Part shown: one piece after another, positions 8,152-17,532 of the stretch
Layout of the letters: each line of letters starts with the position of its first letter
Numbering within the stretch: position 1 is the first letter of the stretch
Assembly: GCA_963750995.1 (NCBI GenBank)
Contig: CAVVST010000006.1
Span: 120,498 to 184,497, forward strand
Direction: 5' to 3'
DNA from: CAVVST01 sp963750995
Lineage (GTDB): Bacteria; Acidobacteriota; Vicinamibacteria; Vicinamibacterales; UBA2999
Length of the DNA: 64,000 bases
The notes under the pieces: generated by a model
What the model was told of the DNA's origin: nothing
The model's input: the letters and a program-made list of their open reading frames with translations, nothing else
Databases searched by the model: none
Translations under genes and position numbers: made by a program

Positions 8152-8889
8152 GTGCCGTTTCTGCGCGTGATCCGCGACAAGCGCGGATACGAAACCACCT
8201 ATCTCATGCACTGGTACCGCGAGGGCGCGCGTCAGCGCTCGCGGATCCTTTACGTCTTTCGGAGTCCCGGCGGCGTGCGCGTCGGCCGCGAGTCGCTCGA
8301 GCCGGACGTCCTGCGCGACATCGAGGCCCAGCATCCCGATATCGCTTTCGACTGGAAGGCGGTCTTCGACAATCGCCAGGTCGTCGATACGACGCCGGAG
8401 ATGCGCCGCCCTCGGAAGCGCCGCCGCGATGAAGAGACGGCACCGTCGATCGAACCCGCGGCGTCGTCCCCGGGGAAGCCTCACCCCTCGGCTCCCGCTC
8501 GCGGCTCAGTGAGCGGCGTCGAAGCGCCGGCCGCCGACGTCGCGCCGTCGCGCCCGGCGATCCCCTCGGCGATCGAAGGCGCGACTCCCGACGAACAGAC
8601 CGCCTTCCTGGCGCGCTGGTATCCGATCGTGCGCGAACGCATTCCCCAGCGGACTGCCGATCCCGCGCGGCGCGAAGCGCTCCTCGCCCTCGCCGAACGA
8701 CTGAATCCGGCCGCGTGGACCGACGCGGATCAGATCGTCGCCGGGTTGCAGCAGGCGCGCGAAGCGATCGAGCGCCTGTCGCGCGTCTTTGCACGGCGGC
8801 GCCGCCGAGCGAGGCGGACGAAAGGTCCCGACAGGAACGGACCGCGGGAGGCCGCTCCCGCGCCGGACGGCTCGCCCACAAGCGAGTGA
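8152..8889 (+). CDS. Uncharacterised basic two-part protein
   Basis: 245 residues from a GTG start. The N-terminal part (about 1-90, with RVIRDKRGYETTYLMHWYRE and DIAFDWKAVFDNRQVVDT) is compact and rich in charged and aromatic residues. A Pro/Ala-rich linker follows, then a helical part (about 150-220, TAFLARWYPIVRERI and LAERLNPAAWTDADQIVAGL), ending in a strongly basic run FARRRRRARRTK. It has no signal peptide or membrane segment. It is linked to the preceding gene by a 3-base gap and to the next by a 1-base stop/start overlap (TGATG). No family is recognised; nucleic-acid binding is suggested only by the basic stretches. Confidence 0.7.
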   Translation: MPFLRVIRDKRGYETTYLMHWYREGARQRSRILYVFRSPGGVRVGRESLEPDVLRDIEAQHPDIAFDWKAVFDNRQVVDTTPEMRRPRKRRRDEETAPSIEPAASSPGKPHPSAPARGSVSGVEAPAADVAPSRPAIPSAIEGATPDEQTAFLARWYPIVRERIPQRTADPARREALLALAERLNPAAWTDADQIVAGLQQAREAIERLSRVFARRRRRARRTKGPDRNGPREAAPAPDGSPTSE

Positions 8890-9500
8890 TGGACTGGCTC
8901 GCGCCGGTCGTTCTCAAGCTCGCCGAGCTGGGCCCCTGGGGTCCGGTTCTGTTCATCCTCCTGTATATCGCTGCCGCTATCACGCTGGCGCCGGCGTTCT
9001 TCCTGACGGTGGCCGCCGGCGCGTTGTTCGGCGTGTGGCGCGGTAGTGTGATCGTCTTCATCGGCGCCTCGCTCGGCGCGTCGGCGGTCTACGTGCTGGG
9101 ATCCCTGATGTCGCGGTCGCGACTGATGGCCAGGGTGACGCGCGACCGGCGGGTTGCGGCGGTACGCGACGCAGTCAGGGGGCAAGGCGCCTGGGTGATG
9201 TTCCTGCTCAGGCTGTCGCCCCTCGTGCCGTTCAATATTCTCAATTACGCGCTGGCACTGAGCGGCGTGCGCTACGTGGATTTTGCGATCGCGCTGATAG
9301 GCATGATTCCCGCGATCATCATGTACACGTACTACGGCAAGGTTGTCGGCGATGTGGCCGCGCTCGCCGCCGGCGTCTCGCCGCCGCGAGGGCCGGAGTA
9401 CTACGCGCTGCTGGTACTCGGTCTCATCGCCATCATCATATCGACGACGATGATTACCCGGGCGGCGCGCCAGGCGGTCGAGCGGCAGCGGAGTCTGTGA
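8889..9500 (+). CDS. TVP38/TMEM64 (DedA-like) membrane protein
   Basis: 203 residues with about five hydrophobic segments. The central GALFGVWRGSVIVFIGASLGASAVY and the FLLRLSPLVPFNILNYAL segment with its conserved arginine and proline are typical of the VTT/SNARE-associated domain. The group is implicated in lipid scrambling and membrane homeostasis. The start overlaps the upstream stop by one base. Its 3' end overlaps the convergent 6-phosphogluconolactonase gene by 47 bases. Confidence 0.85.
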   Translation: MDWLAPVVLKLAELGPWGPVLFILLYIAAAITLAPAFFLTVAAGALFGVWRGSVIVFIGASLGASAVYVLGSLMSRSRLMARVTRDRRVAAVRDAVRGQGAWVMFLLRLSPLVPFNILNYALALSGVRYVDFAIALIGMIPAIIMYTYYGKVVGDVAALAAGVSPPRGPEYYALLVLGLIAIIISTTMITRAARQAVERQRSL

Positions 9501-10209
9501 ACCATTCGACGCGCGCCCCGGCCGCGCGCAGCAGTTGCGCGGGCCACTGCGATACGTCTTCAGGTCCCTCGAGCGCAGCGTAGACCGCACTCGCCTTTTC
9601 CGCACCCGAGACCAGCACGAGAATCGCGCGCGCCGCGAGCAGTGCCGGCGGGGTCAGCGTGATCCGCCAGCTATTAACCCGTTTCACCCAGACAGCGACG
9701 ACGCGAGGGTCGTGTGGCTCGGACCCTGTCGGGTTCGGCCCACTTACCAGCGGACTCCCTGGGAAGATCGAAGCCATATGCGCGTCTTCGCCTAGTCCGA
9801 GCAGCAGGATATCGAACGGTTCGTAAGCGCGGACGATCGCGGCGTATTCGCGGGCAGCTTCCGCGGGGTCGGTCAGCTCGCCACGGATGCGGTGGACGTG
9901 GTCCAGCGGAATCGGTACATGGGCGAGAATTGCGCGGTGCGCCATGCCGAAGTTGCTCTCGACGTGGTCCGGCGGCACCGGGCGCTCATCACCCCAGCAG
10001 ACATGGACCTGTGTCCAGTCGATCCGCGCGCGCCACGGGCGAGAAGGATCCGCGAGCAGCTCATAGAGACGCCGCGGTGTGTGTCCGCCCGACAGGCAGA
10101 GGTTGGCGCGTCCGCGCGACGCGATCGCGGCGCCGGCCAGCACCGTCACGCGTTCCGCCGCGGCGGCAGCTAGGGTCTCTCGGTCGTTCAGGACGGTGAC
10201 AGGTGCCAC
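9454..10209 (-). CDS. pgl: 6-phosphogluconolactonase
   Basis: Hydrolyses 6-phosphogluconolactone to 6-phosphogluconate, the second step of the oxidative pentose phosphate pathway. About 252 residues. Family motifs NLCLSGGHTPRRLYELL, VHVCWGDERPVPPDHVESN and LLGLGEDAHMASIFPG are all present. I chose the GTG at 10209, which begins just before VTVLNDRETLA and overlaps the end of zwf by 22 bases. The frame is open further upstream, but that part lies inside zwf. It is the last gene of the rpiB-gnd-zwf-pgl operon. Confidence 0.93.
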   Translation of the reverse strand: MAPVTVLNDRETLAAAAAERVTVLAGAAIASRGRANLCLSGGHTPRRLYELLADPSRPWRARIDWTQVHVCWGDERPVPPDHVESNFGMAHRAILAHVPIPLDHVHRIRGELTDPAEAAREYAAIVRAYEPFDILLLGLGEDAHMASIFPGSPLVSGPNPTGSEPHDPRVVAVWVKRVNSWRITLTPPALLAARAILVLVSGAEKASAVYAALEGPEDVSQWPAQLLRAAGARVEWFTDSAAARPPGAPPG

Positions 10210-11657
10210 CGGCGTCTGTCGCGGGCAAGAAGAGAATCCGCTTCCGCCGGTCCCCACGATTCTGGCTTGTAGACCGGCAGCGGCGAAGCCGTGTCGCGCG
10301 ACCAGGCGTCCAGGATGGGTTGGACGATCTGCCAGCCCGCCTCGACGATGTCCATGCGGTGGAAGAGCGTCTGATCGCCGGCCATTGCGTCGAAGAGCAA
10401 CGTCTCGTAGCCGGTGCTCGGCTCGCGATGGAAATGCCCGGCATAGCTGAAATCCATCGTCACCGTTTCGAGCCGCTCGAGCGGGCCCGGCGGCTTCGCG
10501 TCGAAAGAGAGGGAAATGCCTTCGTCGGGCTGGATCAGCAGCCTGAGCACGTTCGGATTGGTGCATTCGACCGGCGTCTCGCGGAAGAGCGTAAACGGCG
10601 CCGGCTTGAAGTGAACGGATATTTCGGTGTGACGGTCCGCGAGGCGCTTGCCGGTGCGTAGATAAAAGGGGACGCCTGCCCACCGCCAGTTGTCGATCAC
10701 AAGCCGGATGGCAACGAAGGTCTCGGTTCGCGAATCCGCGGCGACATGCGGCTCGCGGCGATAGCCGTCATACTGCGCGCGGACGACGTCGTCGCGGATC
10801 GCCGCCGCGGTCAGGCGTGTGACGGCGCGCAGTACCTTGACCTTCTCGTCGCGCACGGCCTCCGCCTCGAACGAGCTCGGCGGTTCCATGCCGACGAGCG
10901 ACAGCAACTGGAACATGTGGTTCTGCACGATGTCGCGCAGCGCGCCCGCCTTCTCGTAGTAGGCGCCGCGGTTGCCGATGCCGTCAGACTCGGCGACATC
11001 CAGCTGGACGTGGTCCACGTATCGGCGGTTCCAGATCGGCTCGAAGATGCCGTTGGCAAAGCGAAACGCCATGATGTTCTGGACGGTTTCCTTCCCGAGG
11101 TAGTGATCGATTCGATAGATCTGCGTTTCACGGAAGCCCTGCTGCAGTTCGGCATTCAGCCGGCGGGCGCTCTCGAGGTCGTAGCCAAACGGTTTCTCGA
11201 CAATGAGACGGCGCCATCCGTCTCGCTCGTCAGCCAGACCGGCGGCGGCGAGGCGGCGGGCGACGGTCGCAAAGAGCTCCGGTGGTACCGCCAGGTAGAA
11301 GAGATAGTTCGGCGGAATGCGGTAGCGGCGCGCGATGTCGGCGAGGGTGGTTTTCAGACGCTCGTACAGTCCGGGTTCGTCCAGCTCGCCGGAGATGTAA
11401 TGGAAGCGACCGCCGATGCGCTCCCAGATGCCGGCGTTCAGCGGTTCCCGCTCCTCGCGTTCGACGATCGCGCGCACTTCGGCGCGGTAGGCGTCCTCCG
11501 CTAGCGCCGGCCTGGCGACGCCCCCGATCGCAAACGGCTCGGGCAGCAGGCCGGCTTCAGCGAGGTTGTAGATCGTGGGGAGCAGCTTGCGCCGGGCGAG
11601 GTCGCCAGACGCGCCGAAGATGACAAGGACGCACGGATCAGCGTGGGGGTTCGACAT
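10188..11657 (-). CDS. zwf: Glucose-6-phosphate 1-dehydrogenase
   Basis: Oxidises glucose 6-phosphate to 6-phosphogluconolactone with NADP+ or NAD+. 489 residues, full length and unbroken. Cofactor motif IFGASGDLARRKLLP at the N-terminus, active-site motif RIDHYLGKETVQNI, then FRFANGIFEPIWNR. The ATG start lies 20 bases inside the end of gnd, and the end overlaps pgl, so the three genes are translationally linked. Confidence 0.97.
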   Translation of the reverse strand: MSNPHADPCVLVIFGASGDLARRKLLPTIYNLAEAGLLPEPFAIGGVARPALAEDAYRAEVRAIVEREEREPLNAGIWERIGGRFHYISGELDEPGLYERLKTTLADIARRYRIPPNYLFYLAVPPELFATVARRLAAAGLADERDGWRRLIVEKPFGYDLESARRLNAELQQGFRETQIYRIDHYLGKETVQNIMAFRFANGIFEPIWNRRYVDHVQLDVAESDGIGNRGAYYEKAGALRDIVQNHMFQLLSLVGMEPPSSFEAEAVRDEKVKVLRAVTRLTAAAIRDDVVRAQYDGYRREPHVAADSRTETFVAIRLVIDNWRWAGVPFYLRTGKRLADRHTEISVHFKPAPFTLFRETPVECTNPNVLRLLIQPDEGISLSFDAKPPGPLERLETVTMDFSYAGHFHREPSTGYETLLFDAMAGDQTLFHRMDIVEAGWQIVQPILDAWSRDTASPLPVYKPESWGPAEADSLLARDRRRWHLSPS

Positions 11658-12613
11658 GGCCGCCGAACTGGGCCCGCAGCGCCGACAGGACCTTGTCGGC
11701 GAACGTGTGCGTGGTCCGCGAACGGAATCGCGCGTACAGCGCAGCCGTCAGCACCGTGGCCGGCACTTCCTCTTCCATCGCCGTCGCAACCGTCCATCGG
11801 CCTTCGCCCGAGTCCTCGACGTGGCCGGTGAACGTGATCGAGCTTCGGATCCTTCGCAAGCGCCATCGCGGTCAGATCGAGGAGCCACGATCCGATGACG
11901 CTGCCGCGGCGCCACACTTCGCCGATCTCGGCCAGCTTCAGGTCGTAACGCTGCTCGGCGGGGAGGCCTGCGGTAGAGGCGTGCTGCAGGATGTCGAACC
12001 CTTCGGCATATGACTGCATCAGGCCGTATTCGATGCCGTTGTGAATCATCTTGACGAAGTGGCCGGCGCCCACCGGACCGCAGTGCAGAAAGCCTTCAGG
12101 CGCCGTCGTGCCGGGAGGCAACCCTTCGGTCGGAGGCGTCGCACCCTGACCCGGCGCCAGCGTCCGGAAGAGGGGAGTCAGCCTTGCGAACGTTTCGGGC
12201 CGGCCGCCAACCATGAGGCAATAGCCGCGGCGTGCACCCCAGACCCCGCCGCTCGTGCCGACGTCCACGTACTCGATGCCCCGCGGCGTCAGCTCCCGCG
12301 CGCGTCTGATGTCGTCCTTGAAGAAGGTGTTGCCGCCGTCGACGATGGCATCGCCTTGATCGAGGTGCTGTGCCACCGCGGTGACGGTTTGCTCCGTCGG
12401 CGCGCCGGCGGGCACCATGATCCAGACGGTACGTGGAGGTGCGAGCCGGGTCACGAAATCCTCGAGCGATGTTGCCGCGGTGGCGCCGGCGCGCGCGAGC
12501 GCCTCGACCGTATCCGCGCGCTGGTCCCAGGCGATGACCTGGTGGCCCCCGGTCATGAGCCGGCGGGCCATATTCCCGCCCATCCTGCCGAGACCGATCA
12601 GACCTACCTGCAT
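11638..12613 (-). CDS. gnd: 6-phosphogluconate dehydrogenase, decarboxylating (frameshifted)
   Basis: Converts 6-phosphogluconate to ribulose 5-phosphate. It is of the short (about 320-residue, Gnd/GndA-like) type. It begins MQVGLIGLGRMGGNMARRL (NAD(P) fold), contains DVGTSGGVWGARRGYCLMVG and the catalytic CGPVGAGHFVKMIHNGIEY, and ends with ITFTGHVEDSGEGRWTV. The last segment is in a different frame, with the switch near 11845, so one base is missing or extra. ATG at 12613 follows rpiB after a 4-base gap. Confidence 0.92.
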
Positions 12614-12617
12614 GCCG

Positions 12618-13070
12618 TCAGCCTCGATGGCGGGCTTCCATCGCCAGGATCTTGTTGAGGCGCCGCTGGTGACGCTCCTCGCCGGAAAACCTCGCCTGCA
12701 GAAATGCGGCGACAATTTCCGAGGCCAGCGCCGGCCCGATGACACGGGCGCCCAGGCAGAGCACGTTCATGTCGTCATGTTCGACAGCCTGATGCGCGGT
12801 GTAGGTGTCGTGGACGACGGCGGCGCGAATGCCCGGCACCTTGTTCGCCGCGATCGAGACGCCGGCGCCGCTGCCGCACACGATGATGCCGCGCTCGGCG
12901 CGGCCGCCGGTCACGGCGTCGCCCACCGACTGCGCACAGTCGGGATAATCGACGGCCGCGGTCGAATGCGTGCCAAGGTCGAGCACGTCGTGACCGTGGC
13001 GGCGGAGGTTTTCCGCAAGGTCGCGCTTCATGTCGAACCCTGCATGATCGCCGGCAATAGCAATGCGCAT
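12618..13070 (-). CDS. rpiB: Ribose 5-phosphate isomerase B
   Basis: Interconverts ribulose 5-phosphate and ribose 5-phosphate. 150 residues from the ATG at 13070 (MRIAIAGDHAGFDMKRDL). The catalytic cysteine is in GIIVCGSGAGVSIAANKV, and HDTYTAHQAVEHDDMNVLCL is typical. It is the first gene of the minus-strand pentose phosphate operon. With Zwf, Pgl and Gnd it takes glucose 6-phosphate all the way to ribose 5-phosphate. An in-frame extension to 13097 is possible but would run into the repeat-rich spacer. Confidence 0.95.
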   Translation of the reverse strand: MRIAIAGDHAGFDMKRDLAENLRRHGHDVLDLGTHSTAAVDYPDCAQSVGDAVTGGRAERGIIVCGSGAGVSIAANKVPGIRAAVVHDTYTAHQAVEHDDMNVLCLGARVIGPALASEIVAAFLQARFSGEERHQRRLNKILAMEARHRG

Positions 13071-13082
13071 TCGGAGAACCAT

Positions 13083-13138
13083 GGTACTGGCTACCACCTA
13101 CTGGCTGCCAGCTACGAAGTGCCACCTACCGGCTACGG
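13083..13138. repeat. Degenerate short-word array upstream of rpiB
   Basis: The spacer between the divergent rpiB and VWFA genes is made of variants of TACTGGCTACC, for example CTACTGGCTGCCAGCTACG and CCACCTACCGGCTACGG. It reads like tandem drift of one 9-11-base word and has no coding appearance. Confidence 0.45.
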
Positions 13139-13148
13139 GCAGCAGGGC

Positions 13149-13157
13149 TGATATAAT
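13149..13157 (+). promoter_or_regulatory. Extended -10 promoter directly before the VWFA gene
   Basis: TGATATAAT is an extended -10 element whose last base is seven bases before the ATG at 13165. Transcription would start at or next to the start codon, giving a leaderless mRNA. No convincing -35 box or ribosome binding site is present. Confidence 0.55.
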
Positions 13158-13164
13158 TCATCTC

Positions 13165-14460
13165 ATGCAAAATACCGCTAACTCTCTGGTGGCCGTGGTC
13201 TTTGCGTTCGCGGCCGGCGCCGCGCTCCTGATCGTCGGCCAGGCTCGCCCGGCGGCGCAGGGTGCGCCGCCCGCGCCGCCCTCCACGACGCAGACGGCAC
13301 CTCAGAAACCGACGTTCACGGTACAGGTCGACCTCGTCACGACCGACGTGATCGTGCGTGACCAGCGCGATCAGTTCGTCTCGGATCTCAAGGTGGAGGA
13401 GTTCGAAGTGCTTCGAAGACGGGGTGCCGCAGAACATCGTCTCGCTCGTGCTGACACACGGCGGCCGCGTGTTCAACGTGCAGTCACCGCCGCCCGCGGC
13501 CGCGCCGGAGGGCATCATCCTGCCGCCCGCCCGGCCCACCAACGACGCCGCCGGGCCGCGTGTTCCTGATCTTCATCGACGATCTGCACCTCGATTTCCG
13601 GATGACGCCGCGCACGCGCGACCTGATGAAGCGCATGCTGAAGAACCTGGTGCACGACGGTGACATGTTCGGGATCGTCTCAACGGGCACGTCATCGATC
13701 TCGGAGCAGTTAACCTACGACCGTCAGGTGCTCGAGGCCGCCGATCAGCCGCGTCACGGGCGGCGGCCTCCGCCCCGACGATCATGATCAAGAGCATGCA
13801 GTCAGCAACCAGGGGCCTCGGAGCTGCGCTATCGCGCGCACGTCGCGTTCTCGACCGCCTACAGCTGATGAAGAATCTCGAGAGCCTGCGTAATCGGCGC
13901 AAGGCGGTCATCTACATCAGCAGCGGCTACGACTTCAATCCGTTCGAGACCTCGCGGCTGAAGTACCAGGCGGAGCTGGCGGCCGTCGAGCGCGGACGAC
14001 TCGAACCGATCGATCCGTTCAGCGGAAATCGCAGAACAACGGCAGCAGTTCGCCGGAGTCGGATCTCGTTCGCGAGCTGGCGGAGCTGACCCGCGCCGCC
14101 AATCGCGCGAATGCGACGCTTGTACACGATCGACCCGCGCGGGCTGGTCGCCGGGCAGGATCTGGGCGACGAGCAGGTCGAGACCGCGGAATGGCAGAAC
14201 CACATGCGTGAGACGCAGGACAGCCTGCGCGTCCTGGCCGAGCAGACCGGCGGCATCGCCGTCGTCAACCAGAACGACTTCGACAAGGCGCTGAAGCGCA
14301 TCGATGCCGAGACGAGCGACTACTACGTGCTCGGCTACTACTCGACCAATCCCGATCCGCTGAAGCGGACGCGCCGTATCGAGGTCAAGACCAAGCGGAA
14401 CGGCGTGCAGGTGTGGTCGCGCACCTCGTATTCGCTGCGGCCGAGTCGGCGCCTCAATAG
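13165..14460 (+). CDS. VWFA-related secreted protein of the acidobacterial type (multiple frameshifts)
   Basis: Secreted protein with a von Willebrand factor A-like domain of the kind expanded in Acidobacteriota (TIGR03436-like). N-terminal signal MQNTANSLVAVVFAFAAGAA, then TFTVQVDLVTTDVIVRDQ, the metal-site strand VFLIFIDDLHLDF, RKAVIYISSGYDFNPFE and a C-terminal ETSDYYVLGYYSTN / RRIEVKTKRNGVQVWSRT. These pieces lie in all three frames, with switches near 13410, 13560, 13745, 13830, 14030 and 14446, so the gene is reconstructed across them. The last shift gives a stop at 14460, overlapping the convergent LysR gene by seven bases. Role in adhesion or surface interaction is only inferred. Confidence 0.82.
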
Positions 14461-15377
14461 GTGCCGGGGCGCCGCGCGGCTTCGTCGAACTCGCGGCCGG
14501 ATCTGCTCGAACACCCGCATCACCTCTGACACCGTCCGGGGCAACCGGCTCATCTTCGGATAGATCCACCCCGTCTGCCGCCGCAGCGCGTGTCCCGCGA
14601 TGCGGCTGCAGAACAGCGTCTTCGCGTCCACGTCGGCGGCGGCCGCCTGCCACGGGATGATGCTGATCCCGAGGCCGTAACGCGCACCATCGCCTTGATG
14701 ATCTCCACGTTCTCGGTTTCCATGACGATGTCGGGCTCGATGCGCTCGCGGGTGAAGAACTCGTCGACGAGCCGGCGCGTGACCGATCCGGTCTCGAAGA
14801 GGATGAACGGCTGCTTGTTCAGGTCGGCGGGGACAATCTGGCGTTTCTTGGCGAGCGGATGCGCCGGGTAGGTCGTCAGCAGGAGTTCTTCCTGGAGCAC
14901 CGGCACCGAGACCAGGTCGGCCGCCTCCACCGGCAGCGTGACCAGCCCAAGGTCGCCGGCGCCCGAGCGCAGCATGGCAATCGAGCGATCCGCGCTGCCG
15001 ACGGTGATCTTCAGGTCGAGGTTCGGATGGGTCCGCCGCATCTCGGCGAGCAGGGCGGGAAACACGTAGAGGCACACCGTCATGCCCGCCGACGAGCCGC
15101 ATCGTGCCGCGCAGCGATTCCTGCCTGTCGCTGATGGCCGCCACCGTGTCCTGAGATCCTGGAAGACGCGATGACTGAGCTGCAGCAGCGACTCGCCGGC
15201 TGGCGTGATGCGGATCCGGCGCCCGATCCGGTGAAAGACGGTCTCGCCAAGCTCCTCCTCGAGCAGGAGCATCTGGCGGCTGATGGCCGACTGTGAGACT
15301 CGGAGCTTTTCGCCGGCCGCCGTGAACGATCCGGTGTCGGCGATTGCCCGGATGATCTCCAGCTGCCGCAGATCCAT
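14454..15377 (-). CDS. LysR-family transcriptional regulator (frameshifted)
   Basis: 307-residue regulator. N-terminal winged helix-turn-helix MDLRQLEIIRAIADTGSF with SQSAISRQMLLLEEELG, then a type 2 periplasmic-binding-like effector domain (DLKITVGSADRSIAML, DLGLVTLPVEAADLVSV, FILFETGSVTRRLVDEF, LGISIIPWQAA). The protein changes frame near 15155, 15090, 14690 and 14495. The final segment EFDEAARRPGTY supplies a natural end. The effector and target are unknown; no divergent target gene is obvious. Confidence 0.85.
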
Positions 15378-15431
15378 CGGCGCAGGATACATGCGCGCTG
15401 CGCATGGGTGCAATACGATCGATGCCTGGTT

Positions 15432-16293
15432 TTATGTGATTGCGGCCCGGGTCCGGGAGACGGCTTCCTTCAGATATCCCGTGTCCATTTCAATCCCGAC
15501 GAAGCTGACGCCCAGTTGCGCGCACGCGACCGCGGTTGACCCCAGGCCAAGGAACGGATCGGCGACGGTCCGGATCCGCTCCAGGCCGTGCAGCCGCAGG
15601 CACATCTCGGGAAGCTTCGGCGGGAAGGTGGCCGGGTGAGGGCGATCTTTCTCGCGGCTCTGGATGGTCTTGTAGGGGATGAACCACGTGTTCCCCCGGC
15701 AGCGCACACCGGATGCCGCCGCCCGCCACCGGCCGACGTTCGACTGGTCCTGGTAGCGAACGCCAATCGCCTGACGATCGAGTGGCGCGTTTCCGTCACG
15801 GGTGAAATGGAACACGAACTCGTGGCAGTCGTGCAGGAATCGTCGGCTGTTGATCGGCTTGTAGTGGCCGACGGCCAGGTCGTCGTCGAGCCGCGCCCGG
15901 CTTCCCGCCAGCGCCTTTTCGATGGCGATCGACTTGATCCAGTGAATCGTGTTCTGGAGGTGGAGGTGGGGGCGCGCAGCCTGCGCGACGTCCATCGCCG
16001 TCCACGGGTCGGTCGGCTTGGCGCCGACGTTCAGAAACAGCGATCCGGACGGGGACAAGGCACCCGGCCGCGCGCTTGACCCATTCGCCGGTCCACGCCA
16101 GATAGCCGATCGCGAGGCATGGTGTCGTCGTAGCTGCGGTAGCGGATGCCGAGGTTATACGGCGGCGACGTGACGATGGCGTCGATCGAGCCGGGAGGCA
16201 GCCGCTCGAGCAGTCGAGGCAGTCGCCAAGATAGAAGCGAAAGCTGGACCGGCCGGACTTGAGGGAGGTGTGAGGGGGCGGAAACCGGGGCAC
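15432..16293 (-). CDS. Site-specific DNA methyltransferase, orphan (frameshifted)
   Basis: N6-adenine or N4-cytosine methyltransferase of about 285 residues. Catalytic motif IV VTSPPYNLGIR lies near the N-terminus (about 16145-16180), and SAM-binding motif I ADPFLGLGSTAVA lies near the C-terminus, i.e. the beta order of motifs. LHLQNTIHWIKSIAIEK and INSRRFLHDCHEFVFHF are typical of this group. Frames change near 16215, 16115 and 16060. The start is GTG at 16293. No restriction endonuclease is adjacent, so it may be a regulatory or solitary enzyme. The target sequence cannot be predicted. Confidence 0.85.
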
Positions 16294-16343
16294 CGAGTGG
16301 GATTGTACCGCGACGAGTCGTTAGACTCGGCTCAGGACAGCGC

Positions 16344-16556
16344 TTAGGATGGCTTTGAGCGGCGCGAGCTGCGGAACGCGCGGCGAACGCCGCGTTCGGT
16401 GGCGACGTGTGATTGCGGCGATGGCCGTGCGAGCTCGCAGGTCTGGCCCTTTTCCTCGACGTAGGTCAGCTCGCGACTCGTCGCCACTTCGCGATACCGG
16501 CCGATGACGCATCCGCAAGTCAGGGTTCGAAATCCCAGGAGCCGCACCAGACTCAT
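16344..16556 (-). CDS. Small Cys-containing protein of unknown function
   Basis: 70 residues from ATG at 16556 (MSLVRLLGFRTLTCGCVIG, then RYREVATSRELTYVEEKGQTC). The CGC pair and the later cysteine with basic residues look like a small structured protein, possibly metal-binding, and the pattern seems familiar from Acidobacteriota, but I cannot name the family. The frame also opens upstream into the next gene. It is downstream of the 16781-17332 membrane protein on the same strand. The 224 bases between them hold nothing I can identify. Confidence 0.5.
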   Translation of the reverse strand: MSLVRLLGFRTLTCGCVIGRYREVATSRELTYVEEKGQTCELARPSPQSHVATERGVRRAFRSSRRSKPS

Positions 16557-16780
16557 AGCCGTCCTCCGCCGAGCACGTAGGAGCAAACTCTGTACCGCTG
16601 AGCTGACGATCGTCCACCGCGGATCACCGACGCGATGCACACGACCGATATCGCTCGAATTTCCACGCAAAGTCGCGGGAGCGCACGGCCCGTGGTGAGG
16701 GAGTTGTCGCCAGACTGCCACGGCGGATGTGGCGGTCACCGACAGCGATGGATCGTCGTTCAAGGGATTGGACGACGGCA

Positions 16781-17332
16781 TCAGCCGCGCTGCGCGCTCG
16801 CGGGATTGCATGGCTTTGAAGCTTTCGAGCTCGACCGCCCGCTGCTCGATGCCGCCATTCGCGCGCGCACGATACGGAACGACGAACGCGGCGTGAAGCA
16901 CCGCCACGACGCCGAGTTCCAGCGGCGTGCACTCAGCGGCTGCAGCGCGGGGACCATGTTGATGATCGTCGCGCCGATGAAGACGACAGAGAACAGGGGT
17001 CGATACCGCCGCCGGGCAGCGCGGGTCCCACCGTCATCACGGCTGTTTCCCAGCGCGGGCCGCCTGGAAGCCGTTTCGTAATAGACCTGCAGGTAGCGGC
17101 CGATACGCTCGGCGCCGACGTGAAGGGCGTGGACGGCTTCGAACCCGCCGACCAGCACCGCCAGCGAGCACGAGGCTGCCGACGGGCGGGCCTCCGTAGA
17201 GCAACAGAAGGAGTGTCAAAAGCCGCCCACCCGAGACAAGTCGTCGGGACGATGACCATGCGGGCCGTTCCGCTGGGCGGCAATAGTCTGCCGGAGAACG
17301 GTAAACTCGGCAGACGTCAGCGATTCAGTCAT
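16781..17332 (-). CDS. Small integral membrane protein (frameshifted)
   Basis: Reconstructed across at least two frame changes: start MTESLTSAEFTVLRQTIAA at 17332, then a hydrophobic LLLLLYGGPPVGSLVLA, then GGFEAVHALHVGAERIGRYL, then PLFSVVFIGATIINMVPAL, and HAAFVV near the end. It has three or four predicted membrane segments, with a polar loop after QVYYE. The order and hydrophobicity make a real gene likely. The exact C-terminus is uncertain because the frame is broken again near 16850. Function unknown. Confidence 0.5.
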
Positions 17333-17462
17333 CTGTTTTCCAGCCAATTCGAGTGAGCTCTACTGGCATCCGTTTTGGAATCGCTGAGCGTGACGGATTG
17401 CTGAGGTGACGTGAAAGATACGGAAGGTTAACTGTTGACCCCCCGGTCGTGTCAAAAGGGCT

Positions 17463-17490
17463 TGCACACTACAGTTTGTTTGCTACAATG
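17463..17490 (+). promoter_or_regulatory. Sigma-70-type promoter for the carboxypeptidase gene
   Basis: TTGCAC at 17463-17468 and TACAAT at 17485-17490, separated by 16 bases. Transcription would begin near 17497, leaving a short leader. The rest of the spacer (17333-17532) shows no gene. Confidence 0.55.
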
Positions 17491-17532
17491 CCGACACAAT
17501 CCGTAACAAGTTTATGACGCAATGGGTTGCCC

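Noticed and set aside
15432..16293. Complete restriction-modification system
   Set aside because: The neighbouring genes are a LysR regulator and small membrane or unknown proteins; none resembles an endonuclease.
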